Shown: piece after piece, positions 26,696 through 34,174 of the stretch
Layout of the letters: every line of letters starts with the position of its first letter
Position numbering within the stretch: the first letter of the stretch is position 1
Origin: Paenibacillus mendelii
GTDB taxonomy: Bacteria; Bacillota; Bacilli; Paenibacillales; Paenibacillaceae
DNA: 64,000 nt
Reading direction: 5' to 3'
Assembly (NCBI RefSeq): GCF_024498075.1
Contig: NZ_JANHOF010000011.1
Span: 124,001-188,000, forward strand
Program-made: the position numbers and the translations under genes
Notes under the pieces: generated by a model
The model's input: only the letters and a program-made list of their open reading frames with translations
Databases searched by the model: none
What the model was told of the DNA's origin: nothing

Positions 26696-27814
26696 TTAAG
26701 AAGTAAACGAAGCACGTGCCAGAGTCAGCGCACCTAGAATGCCTTGCTGATTGCCAAAGGAGCTATACTCCAGCTTCATGCCTATCGTTGCGAATCGATT
26801 GGCACGCAATAGAATGGTTCGTTTCGTCTCTTCAAACACGATCGGGAAATCATCAAAAACAGGACCTCCCAAATAAACGATTTGCGGATTAAATAAATTA
26901 ACAACGTTGCTCAGTGCAATTCCCAATGCCTTTCCAGCATCTATACAAACGTCTATGGCGTTTTTGTTATTCAGCGCATAATTAGCTGCCATGGAATTAG
27001 CATGATGTTCTCTCTTGCGAAATTCCTTTTCGATCATTGGATATGTCACGATATTCTCCAGGCAGCCGTAGTTGCCGCATAAGCAGCGTCCTGCACGTTC
27101 GTCAACGGTAATGTGTCCGAGCAATCCGCCCACATTGTTAGCACCTCTTAGCGGCGCATCATTAATCATAACCCCCGCCACGACGCCGTAGGCAATATGT
27201 ACGACTATAAAATCATCCACGTCCTTAGCTTTGCCTAGCACTTTCTCTGCGAGAGCCATAACCCGGCCGCTTTCATCCAAATAAACTGGGCACTCAAATT
27301 GCGCACTTAACCGGTCAACGATATCGAGATCGTCCCAATTGTTTACATTGGGAATATTCATTACCCGCTTATGCTCCTTGTCAATGATGCCGGTTACCCC
27401 GATGCCGATCGCATCGACGGCAGTGATATTGCATTGCGCAAAGAACGTATGGATGTGATTAAGGAGAACCTGCATCATGTCTGAACGTTCTTCAAGCTCC
27501 TCCATTAAATATTCGACTTGATGGAGGAGCTGCAAGCTGTTATCCGATAATGCCAATCGAATCCGGTAACCCCCGATATCGATACCAAGAAACCTGAATT
27601 TATCAGGATTGGGATAGAGCATCACTTCTTTTCTTCCCAACCCTTTTCCGATTCGATCACCCTCCACGATAAAGGCCTTGTCGATGAGTGTCTTTGTAAT
27701 TATCGTGATGGACGCTTGTGACAGCTGAAGCTTCTCAGCCAGCGTCTTGCGCGAAACTCCGTCGCTGTTCTGGATCCATTGCAATACCGATATTTCCGAC
27801 GGACTAGCCTTCAT
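26696..27814 (-). CDS. ROK-family transcriptional regulator
   Basis: 372 residues from ATG 27814. The GTG at 27850 is rejected because it would lie at the transcription start itself. N-terminal winged helix-turn-helix (about 5-55, 'TLAEKLQLSQASITIITKTL') then a ROK sugar-kinase-like domain with 'GIDIGGYRIRLAL', 'DAIGIGVTGIID' and the zinc motif 'CLCGNYGCLE'. Typically a xylose- or N-acetylglucosamine-type repressor whose DNA binding is relieved by sugar. Candidate target: the inverted repeat at 26381-26400. Confidence 0.93.
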   Translation of the reverse strand: MKASPSEISVLQWIQNSDGVSRKTLAEKLQLSQASITIITKTLIDKAFIVEGDRIGKGLGRKEVMLYPNPDKFRFLGIDIGGYRIRLALSDNSLQLLHQVEYLMEELEERSDMMQVLLNHIHTFFAQCNITAVDAIGIGVTGIIDKEHKRVMNIPNVNNWDDLDIVDRLSAQFECPVYLDESGRVMALAEKVLGKAKDVDDFIVVHIAYGVVAGVMINDAPLRGANNVGGLLGHITVDERAGRCLCGNYGCLENIVTYPMIEKEFRKREHHANSMAANYALNNKNAIDVCIDAGKALGIALSNVVNLFNPQIVYLGGPVFDDFPIVFEETKRTILLRANRFATIGMKLEYSSFGNQQGILGALTLARASFTS

Positions 27815-27852
27815 GATTCTCCGCCCATCCTCTCCACGTTTTAATATCACAT

Positions 27853-27881
27853 TATACCATACATAATTATTTTTATAAATT
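27853..27881 (-). promoter_or_regulatory. Promoter of ROK gene
   Basis: Minus strand has TATGGTATAAT, a perfect -10 with an extended TGn element, at about 27853-27858; a weak TTTATA -35 lies 17 bp upstream. Just beyond is an AT-rich palindromic stretch (TTAACTTAATTTATAAA) that could be an autoregulatory operator. Confidence 0.6.
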
Positions 27882-27931
27882 AAGTTAATAAAGTCTATTG
27901 TCGGGCACTCTATCGGTTCTTCATCACGTCA

Positions 27932-27975
27932 AAGGGGCTGTCCCTTTGCCTTATTGGCATTCAGGACAGCCCCTT
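27932..27975 (-). terminator. Terminator of third sugar operon
   Basis: Perfect 12-bp stem AAGGGGCTGTCC (27932-27943) with GGACAGCCCCTT (27964-27975), 20-base loop, followed by TTTG on the minus strand; ten bases past the dehydratase stop codon at 27985. Confidence 0.75.
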
Positions 27976-27984
27976 CTCATTCGT

Positions 27985-29118
27985 TCACCATTCAGCGAAC
28001 GAACCATCTTCATAGTAAAGCTTCGGTGTATCCCAGTCGCCGGCGTGTGCCCGTTCAATTAAGGCCTCCTCGTTCATTTCAATGCCTAATCCTGGCCCCT
28101 CAGGCAGAGACACGTAACCATTCTGAATGACAAAAGGCTGTTTCAAGTACCCTTCTCCAAGATCCCAGCGCTCGGCCATAGAGGGATGCTCTTGAATTAA
28201 GAAATTGGGTGTGCAAGCGTCGAGCTGCAGACAAGAGGCGAGTGAGATTGGCCCCAAGGGATTATGCGGTGCGATGGATGCATAATACACCTCTGCCATA
28301 GCCGCAATTTTCTTCGCTTCAAAGATTCCGCCTGCATGGCATAAATCCGGCTGAACAATTGCAACCGCTTGCTTCTCAAGTGCCTCCCGGAAGCCCCACC
28401 TTGTAAACAATCGCTCACCGGTCGCAATCGGTATCGAGGTGGATTGTGCAATGCGAAGCAGAGAGTCGACGTTATCGGGCAAGCACGGCTCCTCGATAAA
28501 CATCGGATAATAGGGCTCATAGGCCTGTGCCAACCGTATTGCCATAGCTGGACTCACGCGTCCGTGAAAATCGATCGCAATATCAAGCTCATTGCCTGCG
28601 GCTTCCCGAATAGCAGCAAGCTTGGCCGCTTGGCCTTCGACGAATCGGAGGGTATCCACGTTTCTGACCGGAGCATCGACACCGATCTTGATTGCCGTAA
28701 ATCCGGCTTCGACCTTGCGGACGGCATTGGCTGCCATTTCCTCTGGCGTCGCGCCTCCGCAATGGCTGTACATGCGAATTTTATCACGACAGCGTCCGCC
28801 TAGCATTTCGTAGACCGGCATATTGTAATATTTCCCCTTGATGTCCCACATGGCTTGTTCGATACCGCTAATTGCACTAACCAATACAGGTCCGCCGCGA
28901 TAGAACGTGCTCCGGTACATGACCTGCCAGTGATGCTCGATGCGCAGCGGATCCTCTCCAATTAAATAGCGCTTCAATTCTTCAACTGCTGTTGCTACCG
29001 TTAACGCGCGTCCTTCGACGATCGGCTCGCCCCAGCCGACAATGCCCTCATCGGTCTCGATCTTCAGAAACAACCACCGCGGCTTAACATGATACAGCTT
29101 CATATCGGTTATTTTCAC
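27985..29118 (-). CDS. Mandelate racemase/muconate-lactonizing family enzyme, D-galactonate-dehydratase-like
   Basis: 377 residues from GTG 29118; this start gives the family N-terminus 'KITDMKLYHVKPRWLFLKIE' and has AAGGAGG upstream, whereas the longer frame overlaps the SDR gene. Enolase-superfamily features: 'KIGVD' lysine region, 'DFHGR' metal/proton site, 'EEP' and 'TGERLF' metal ligands, and 'APHNPLGP' with the catalytic His. The pattern matches D-galactonate dehydratase (DgoD), which converts galactonate to 2-keto-3-deoxygalactonate. The preceding SDR could supply the aldonate from an aldose. No aldolase or KDG kinase is in the window. Confidence 0.85.
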   Translation of the reverse strand: MKITDMKLYHVKPRWLFLKIETDEGIVGWGEPIVEGRALTVATAVEELKRYLIGEDPLRIEHHWQVMYRSTFYRGGPVLVSAISGIEQAMWDIKGKYYNMPVYEMLGGRCRDKIRMYSHCGGATPEEMAANAVRKVEAGFTAIKIGVDAPVRNVDTLRFVEGQAAKLAAIREAAGNELDIAIDFHGRVSPAMAIRLAQAYEPYYPMFIEEPCLPDNVDSLLRIAQSTSIPIATGERLFTRWGFREALEKQAVAIVQPDLCHAGGIFEAKKIAAMAEVYYASIAPHNPLGPISLASCLQLDACTPNFLIQEHPSMAERWDLGEGYLKQPFVIQNGYVSLPEGPGLGIEMNEEALIERAHAGDWDTPKLYYEDGSFAEW

Positions 29119-29140
29119 GATAATCTTCCTCCTTAATCCA

Positions 29141-29905
29141 TCACGATCGTTCCGCCCATACGGGCAATAACGCCCCGCCATCCATATACAAGGTGGTTCC
29201 TGTAATGTACCCGGCGTTATCCGAAGCGAGATACACGGCTGCTTCTCCGACCTCCAGCGGCGTCGCGAACCGTCCCATTGGTATTCGTGACGAGACGGAC
29301 TCGATATAAGGCTTGGCCTTCACGGGATCCACCTTCTCGATCATCGTATAGCCGGGCGCAATGCCAGTAACCCGTATTCCATAGACAGCCAGATCGAGCG
29401 CCATATTCATCGTTAATTTGTTAACAGCTGCTTTGGCCGCCGCATACACGGTCGAGTTGGACCATGTGCCCATGGAATGATTGGAGCTGATGTTAATAAT
29501 CGCCCCCCTTGTGCCCCGCTCCACCATCAGCCTCGCGGCATGCTGAGAGCAGAAATAAAGCCCCTTCAAGTCGGTATTCATGACCTCGTCGTACAGCTCT
29601 GGCGTCGTCTCTAGAAAAGGCTTCATGCGCGTGATGCCTGAATTATTGACATGGATATCCAATCGATCGAAGCGTTCGGAGAACTGTTGGAATAGGGCTT
29701 GTATTCCCTCCATGACGGATATATCCGCTTGAAGCGCTTCTGCATGCACCCCGGTCTCTTGGATTTGCCTCACCGTGTCTTCTGCCATAACCGCACTTTG
29801 GTTGTAATGTACGCATACGTCATAGCCGGCTCGAGCGAAAGCAAGTGCGATCCCTCTTCCAATCCCTCTTCCTGCCCCCGTGACGAGAGCAACCTTCCTG
29901 TCCAT
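29141..29905 (-). CDS. SDR-family oxidoreductase (sugar dehydrogenase-like)
   Basis: 254 residues from ATG 29905 (AGGAGCTGAGCAA upstream; the ATG at 29932 lacks a site). Classical SDR: cofactor motif 'TGAGRGIGRG', 'NNSG' (usual NNAG), catalytic Ser in 'INISSNHSMG' and 'YAAAK'. It ends 22 bp before the galactonate-dehydratase-like gene, so it probably oxidises a sugar to its lactone in the same oxidative route, or reduces a keto-acid intermediate. NAD versus NADP use cannot be decided by eye. Confidence 0.88.
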   Translation of the reverse strand: MDRKVALVTGAGRGIGRGIALAFARAGYDVCVHYNQSAVMAEDTVRQIQETGVHAEALQADISVMEGIQALFQQFSERFDRLDIHVNNSGITRMKPFLETTPELYDEVMNTDLKGLYFCSQHAARLMVERGTRGAIINISSNHSMGTWSNSTVYAAAKAAVNKLTMNMALDLAVYGIRVTGIAPGYTMIEKVDPVKAKPYIESVSSRIPMGRFATPLEVGEAAVYLASDNAGYITGTTLYMDGGALLPVWAERS

Positions 29906-29951
29906 TTGCTCAGCTCCTATCTGCCGTAACATACGGGAAATGCGTGCCTGA

Positions 29952-31268
29952 TCAGCCTTTTAGCCCTGTGAATGAAACGCCCTTCTCGATCAGCTTCTGG
30001 CATGTAATGATGATGATCATTAACGGAATGGTGGCGATCACGAGGCTGGACATGACGACATTGGCCCCCATGCTCTGTCGATTCTGGAAGTCATTAAGCG
30101 CGACGGTAAAGGTCCATACGGACGGCGACCGGGCAATGACCAGCGGCCATAGAAACTCGTTCCATACCGCGATGAAGGTCATGACCGAAACGACAGTGAA
30201 GATGGGTGCGGACATCGGTACGATCAGCCACCAATAGATGCGGAACTCCGAGGCTCCGTCAATCCTTGCTGCCTGCAGCAGCTCGCCTGGCAGCTGTTCG
30301 AAGAAGCCCTTAAATAAAAATATTACGATTCCCCACGCCGTATGCGGTAAAATAATCCCCCACAGCGTATTGACCAGATGGAGTTTATCCATCGTTAAAT
30401 ATAGCGGAACCAGAATCGCGATCTCCGGAATCATAATCGTCGCAACGAAGAACAGCGTGAGCCCGCTCCCTATGCGTCCGCGTACCAGATGTGCCAGTGC
30501 GAAGCCTGCCATTCCGCCGATTATGAGGTGGCTGAGAATAGAGGCGAACGTCACGATGACGCTATTCATCAGGAAGTGCGGAAACCCATACGAGCCCTCG
30601 CTGCCTCCGGCAAATTGAGCCAGCACGAGATAATTGTCGAATAATCTACGCCAATCCTTCTTCTCCGCAATGTCCATCACTTGTCCGGTAATATGGGAGG
30701 AATCGGTGAATTTACTGAGCACAGCAGTCGAGAGTTCCGGAAGCTCAGGTGAAAGCACTGTATTCCCGTCGTAGCTTTCCCCCTTCTCCATCCACTCGAA
30801 ATTCGTTAATCCTCGTTCGCGAATAATGGGAAGCTTATTGCGAATGGTGGTATCGTTGAACAGCTGTGTGGGCACGATTTCTGGCCGGCCTGCCGTAAAT
30901 TTATACGATGGCATGTCGGCTTTATAGACGACGATCCCTTCTTTAACGCCTGTAATGGCAAGCGATCCGATGGCGTCATTCTGCATTTTTTTCCAAGTGA
31001 ACCAGATCGCCTTCATGGCATCCAGCTCATATTCATCGGGCTTGCTAAGATCCGTGTCATCATAGTTCAGTGTGACGGTGACCGCCTGCGGCGTTTGGGG
31101 GATCCAAGTAGGCGGAAAGCGGTAAATCGAAATATTGTCCTTCATCGAGGATCCGATCATCCAGATCAGAGGAATGACGGATACCACAATGAACAATGCA
31201 GCGACGGAATAGGAGACGATGCGAACCGTTAACTCTCCACGCTCCCGTATTCGACTTCTTGCAGCCAC
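29952..31268 (-). CDS. Carbohydrate ABC transporter permease (MalG type) with large extracytoplasmic insert
   Basis: 438 residues, about 150 more than a typical MalG protein. Helix 1 (about 18-40) is followed by a hydrophilic segment of about 170 residues (about 48-215) before helix 2; the rest is a normal permease core with EAA loop 'LQAARIDGASEFRIYWWLIV'. By topology the insert lies outside the membrane, where it could touch the binding protein or sugar, like the periplasmic P2 loop of E. coli MalF, but here in the MalG partner. It follows the MalF-type gene by 28 bp. Confidence 0.9.
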   Translation of the reverse strand: MAARSRIRERGELTVRIVSYSVAALFIVVSVIPLIWMIGSSMKDNISIYRFPPTWIPQTPQAVTVTLNYDDTDLSKPDEYELDAMKAIWFTWKKMQNDAIGSLAITGVKEGIVVYKADMPSYKFTAGRPEIVPTQLFNDTTIRNKLPIIRERGLTNFEWMEKGESYDGNTVLSPELPELSTAVLSKFTDSSHITGQVMDIAEKKDWRRLFDNYLVLAQFAGGSEGSYGFPHFLMNSVIVTFASILSHLIIGGMAGFALAHLVRGRIGSGLTLFFVATIMIPEIAILVPLYLTMDKLHLVNTLWGIILPHTAWGIVIFLFKGFFEQLPGELLQAARIDGASEFRIYWWLIVPMSAPIFTVVSVMTFIAVWNEFLWPLVIARSPSVWTFTVALNDFQNRQSMGANVVMSSLVIATIPLMIIIITCQKLIEKGVSFTGLKG

Positions 31269-31296
31269 TTGGGCAGCTCCTTTCCCTGTTCCAGCG

Positions 31297-32202
31297 TCAA
31301 TCCGTTCTGGATACTCTAATTTGTATATAAGTGATGACGGCGATGATAATGAACATAACGAATGAAATCGCCCCTGCCACTCCGAACCGGAACTCCTTGA
31401 AGGAACTGTCGAACACCAGCATCGATAACGTCCGGGTCGAATTCGCGGGTCCGCCGCCGGTCATGATGTACATCGGATCGAAGGTTAGGAAGACGCCCGA
31501 TATAAACGCGATGAATTGAATGCCGATGACGAATTTCAGGCTCGGGAACACGATGGAGATCATTCGCTTCCAAGGTCCGGCACCGTCGATTTTGGCAGCT
31601 TCGATATTCTCGCTCGGAATGCCTTGAAGAGCAGAGTAATAGATCAGCATGCTCATCCCAGAACCGAATATACCCGGTATGACAATCGCCCATTTGGCCA
31701 TCGCAGGATCGTTCAACCAGCCGAACGAACCAAGACCGATAAATTCCAGCAAATAATTGAGCAGCCCATAGTCCGGATTATAGAGCCACTTCCATAACAG
31801 AAATCCGGCTACGGCAGGTACGGCTGTGGGAAGCAAATACAATACGCGAATCGTCTTGTTCGCGAAACGGATTTCATTGAGTAGAATCGCTTGAACGATC
31901 GGAACCCAGAACGTCAGGATAAAATAAATGAGGAAGAAGGCAAAGGTGTTCCGCAGCGCATTCCAAAATTCGGATGAATGAAATAAGTAGCTGTAGTTGC
32001 TTAAGCCGACAAACCGGCCTGGCGGATCAATAACCTTATAATCAAAGAAGCTCATATAGATGGCTTGCACCAACGGATAATATTTAAAGAGCAAGAAAGC
32101 AATAACAGCCGGCGTCAGAAAGAGGATCGGCGTCCAAGGAATCTTCATCCTCCACGAAATGACGGGCCTTAGCTGCGGTTTCGGCTCCATAATCGGTTTC
32201 AT
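31297..32202 (-). CDS. Carbohydrate ABC transporter permease (MalF type)
   Basis: 301 residues with six predicted helices; EAA loop 'IEAAKIDGAGPWKRMISIVF'. Pairs with the unusual MalG-type gene downstream and with the binding protein at 32288-33733. Start ATG 32202 (the internal ATG five codons later is also possible). Confidence 0.92.
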   Translation of the reverse strand: MKPIMEPKPQLRPVISWRMKIPWTPILFLTPAVIAFLLFKYYPLVQAIYMSFFDYKVIDPPGRFVGLSNYSYLFHSSEFWNALRNTFAFFLIYFILTFWVPIVQAILLNEIRFANKTIRVLYLLPTAVPAVAGFLLWKWLYNPDYGLLNYLLEFIGLGSFGWLNDPAMAKWAIVIPGIFGSGMSMLIYYSALQGIPSENIEAAKIDGAGPWKRMISIVFPSLKFVIGIQFIAFISGVFLTFDPMYIMTGGGPANSTRTLSMLVFDSSFKEFRFGVAGAISFVMFIIIAVITYIQIRVSRTD

Positions 32203-32224
32203 CGATCCGCATCCTTTCGTTGAA

Positions 32225-32281
32225 GCAGGCGGGAGAAACCGCTTCGTTTAACCTGCTTGGTCTGCCCTCTCCCCCGCCTGC
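32225..32281 (-). other. Intercistronic stem-loop after binding-protein gene
   Basis: Stem GCAGGCGGG (32225-32233) with CCCGCCTGC (32273-32281), extended by GAGA/TCTC, seven bases past the binding-protein stop. No U-run on the minus strand. Third case of this arrangement in the window. Confidence 0.7.
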
Positions 32282-32287
32282 ATCGAA

Positions 32288-33733
32288 TCACTTCACCGAT
32301 GCGTTATACGCATCGATAACTTCCTTCTGAGCCGCTTCCTGCGCTTTCTGAAGAAGGACCTTGACGTCAGACTTCTCCTCCGTCAACGCTTGTTGAACCG
32401 CCTTCACGACATATGGCGTTAATCGCTCCTTCAGATAATACTCAAGCCGCGCTTCGGCTGCCGCCTTCGTCACGCCATCAATCAAGTCCTGCGGGACGTT
32501 GGTCGTATATTGTCCAGGGTCAACGTCTTTACGCACGGATAACAGGTTCGGGAATATGCCGTTATCCATCTGGAATTGGTAATACTTCTCCCGTACTTCC
32601 TTAGACATCATATAGGTCACATACTTCCATGCAGCATCCTGCTTCTCTTTGGAAGACTTCGGATTGAGGATCCAGTACGCGCCGCCGATCTGAGATGGGC
32701 CTTTGCCCGAAGGACCAGCCGGATATGGTGCGAAGCCAAGATCATTCAGATCGAGTCCGTTCGCCGCATATTCGCCGAAGCTGCCCGAAGCTCCATTGGT
32801 CATCGCGGCCCGTCCTTGAAAGAGATCGTTCATATTGTCCTGGTAGCTCTGCAGCACGTTGTTCTGCACAATCTTATGCGTCCACTTCAAGTCCTTGTAA
32901 TATTGAAGCGCCTGAACGGTAGGTTCATCGGTAAACGTCAGTTTCACCGTACCGTCTGCTTGGAGCTCCGTCAGGTCCCCTCCGGCTTGCCAGACATAAT
33001 ACTCAAACCACCAATCCGCCCATTCCATGCCCAGCAGCGTCAAGGCATATTGCTTCTTGTCCGTATTGGTTAGCTTCTTGCCGAAACTGATGACCTCATC
33101 CCAGTTGGCAGGAGGCGTGTTGCGGTCCAATCCGGCAGCCTCGAACAGCTTCTTATTCCATAACAGCCCGGTAACATACATGTCATTGGGAAATCCATAT
33201 ACCTTGCCATCTATCGTCCCGGCTTGCAGCGAGGATTCGATGAATTGATCTTTATCCGCATAACTATCCCAGTAAGAGGTCAAATCAAGCGCAAGCCCCT
33301 GTCCGACCCAGTCTCCGATAATCGGAAAATGCGCGGCATGGTAGGCATCCGGCCCGTTGCCGCCAGCCATTGCCGTAACGAATACTTCACGATCGTTCGT
33401 CCCCTGCGGCATAAGCTCATGCGTCACCTTAATATTCGGATTCTGTTTCTCGAATTCGCTAAAGACCTCTTCCGTGAGCGACTTCTGCGGGTCCTCCGGT
33501 TTTGGAGCATCCCAAACCGTCAACTCGACGATCGGTCCGCTGCCTTCTCCGGAATTGCCCGCCGGTTCTTTATTCGTATCATCAGGTTTGTCATTCGTTG
33601 CCCGCGGTGTTGTGCCTCCATTCGATGTGGAAGGTGAATTCCCCCCTCCACTCGAACAAGCCGATATAACGAGAACAAATACCAGAACAACAGCAATAAA
33701 CATCCGTCTGCCAAGCCAAGAATTACTTCTCAA
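32288..33733 (-). CDS. Sugar-binding lipoprotein of ABC transporter (TTG start)
   Basis: 481 residues. TTG 33733 is chosen: AGGAGGG lies six bases upstream and the protein then opens with a basic region and lipobox V-I-S-A-C (Cys26). The longer frame to 33961 only reads through the tandem repeats and is rejected. A Ser/Thr/Gly/Pro-rich linker (about 27-65) precedes a family-1 binding domain ('VELTVWDAPKPEDPQKSLTE', 'GGNGPDAYHAAHFPIIGDWV'). Expressed from the promoter at 34038-34065 through a leader of about 300 bases that contains the hairpin repeats. Confidence 0.92.
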   Translation of the reverse strand: MRSNSWLGRRMFIAVVLVFVLVISACSSGGGNSPSTSNGGTTPRATNDKPDDTNKEPAGNSGEGSGPIVELTVWDAPKPEDPQKSLTEEVFSEFEKQNPNIKVTHELMPQGTNDREVFVTAMAGGNGPDAYHAAHFPIIGDWVGQGLALDLTSYWDSYADKDQFIESSLQAGTIDGKVYGFPNDMYVTGLLWNKKLFEAAGLDRNTPPANWDEVISFGKKLTNTDKKQYALTLLGMEWADWWFEYYVWQAGGDLTELQADGTVKLTFTDEPTVQALQYYKDLKWTHKIVQNNVLQSYQDNMNDLFQGRAAMTNGASGSFGEYAANGLDLNDLGFAPYPAGPSGKGPSQIGGAYWILNPKSSKEKQDAAWKYVTYMMSKEVREKYYQFQMDNGIFPNLLSVRKDVDPGQYTTNVPQDLIDGVTKAAAEARLEYYLKERLTPYVVKAVQQALTEEKSDVKVLLQKAQEAAQKEVIDAYNASVK

Positions 33734-33750
33734 ACCGATCCCTCCTAAAG

Positions 33751-33971
33751 TTTTTGGATTTTCGCGCTTCCGAAGGAGCGAAAGAAGAAAACTTACTTCG
33801 GAAGCATATACTTCGTTTTTGGATTTTCGCGCTTCCGAAGGAGCGAAAGAAGAAAACTTACTTCGGAAGCATACACTTCGTTTTTGGATTTTCGCTTCCG
33901 ATGGAGCGAAAGAAGAAAACTGGCCTCGGAAACATAAGCTAAAGTTTTTCGATTTTCGCATTTCCGCCTCG
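33751..33971. repeat. 65-bp tandem repeat (3.4 copies) with hairpin arms
   Basis: Copies begin at 33751, 33816, 33881 and a partial one at 33945. The first two differ by about one base (ATATA/ACACT region); the third lacks two bases (CGCGCTT to CGCTT) and is more diverged; the last is truncated. Each full unit holds inverted arms GCTTCCGAAG and CTTCGGAAGC separated by about 20 bases, so the transcribed leader can fold into two strong hairpins in the first two copies and a weaker, imperfect one in the third. The repeat is between a promoter and the binding-protein ribosome site. Confidence 0.9.
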
Positions 33972-34037
33972 TGATTGATTGCTTTTGACCTCGCGCTGCA
34001 GCCGCTCCATGCAGCTACAACGTCAGTATAGAAATAA

Positions 34038-34065
34038 ATGATAGCGCTTACTATATAAATTTCAA
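34038..34065 (-). promoter_or_regulatory. Promoter of third sugar operon with cre-like overlap
   Basis: Minus strand TTGAAA (34060-34065), 16-bp spacer, TATCAT (34038-34043). 34039-34052 reads TGATAGCGCTTACT, a cre-like (CcpA) sequence overlapping the -10. The two-component pair encoded divergently is the likely activator. Confidence 0.6.
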
Positions 34066-34095
34066 ACCTTCGATTAGCAATATTTTAATATGTAA

Positions 34096-34109
34096 TGGAA
34101 GCGCATTCA
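34096..34109. promoter_or_regulatory. cre-like site before the histidine kinase gene
   Basis: TGGAAGCGCATTCA, two mismatches from TGAAAGCGCTTTCA, about 65 bases before the TTG start of the kinase. Suggests catabolite control of the sensor pair. Confidence 0.5.
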
Positions 34110-34174
34110 CGAATGTGGAGGTTTATGGTACAGTATCGGTAAGCTATCGCTTCATAATGATTAGGAGGTGTCGT

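Noticed and set aside
26491..26715. Small minus-strand gene
   Set aside because: It runs through the ROK terminator and has no ribosome site or recognisable motif.
29119..29181. Upstream start of the galactonate-dehydratase-like gene
   Set aside because: The extension overlaps the SDR gene and is not family-like; GTG 29118 has AAGGAGG.
33734..33961. N-terminal extension of the third binding protein
   Set aside because: It translates the 65-bp tandem repeats, has no signal peptide and no ribosome site; TTG 33733 has both.
33751..33971. CRISPR array
   Set aside because: Repeats are directly abutting 65-bp units with no variable spacers and no cas genes nearby.
33357..33974. 205-residue plus-strand frame
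   Set aside because: Antisense shadow of the binding-protein gene and its repeats; no ribosome site or motif.
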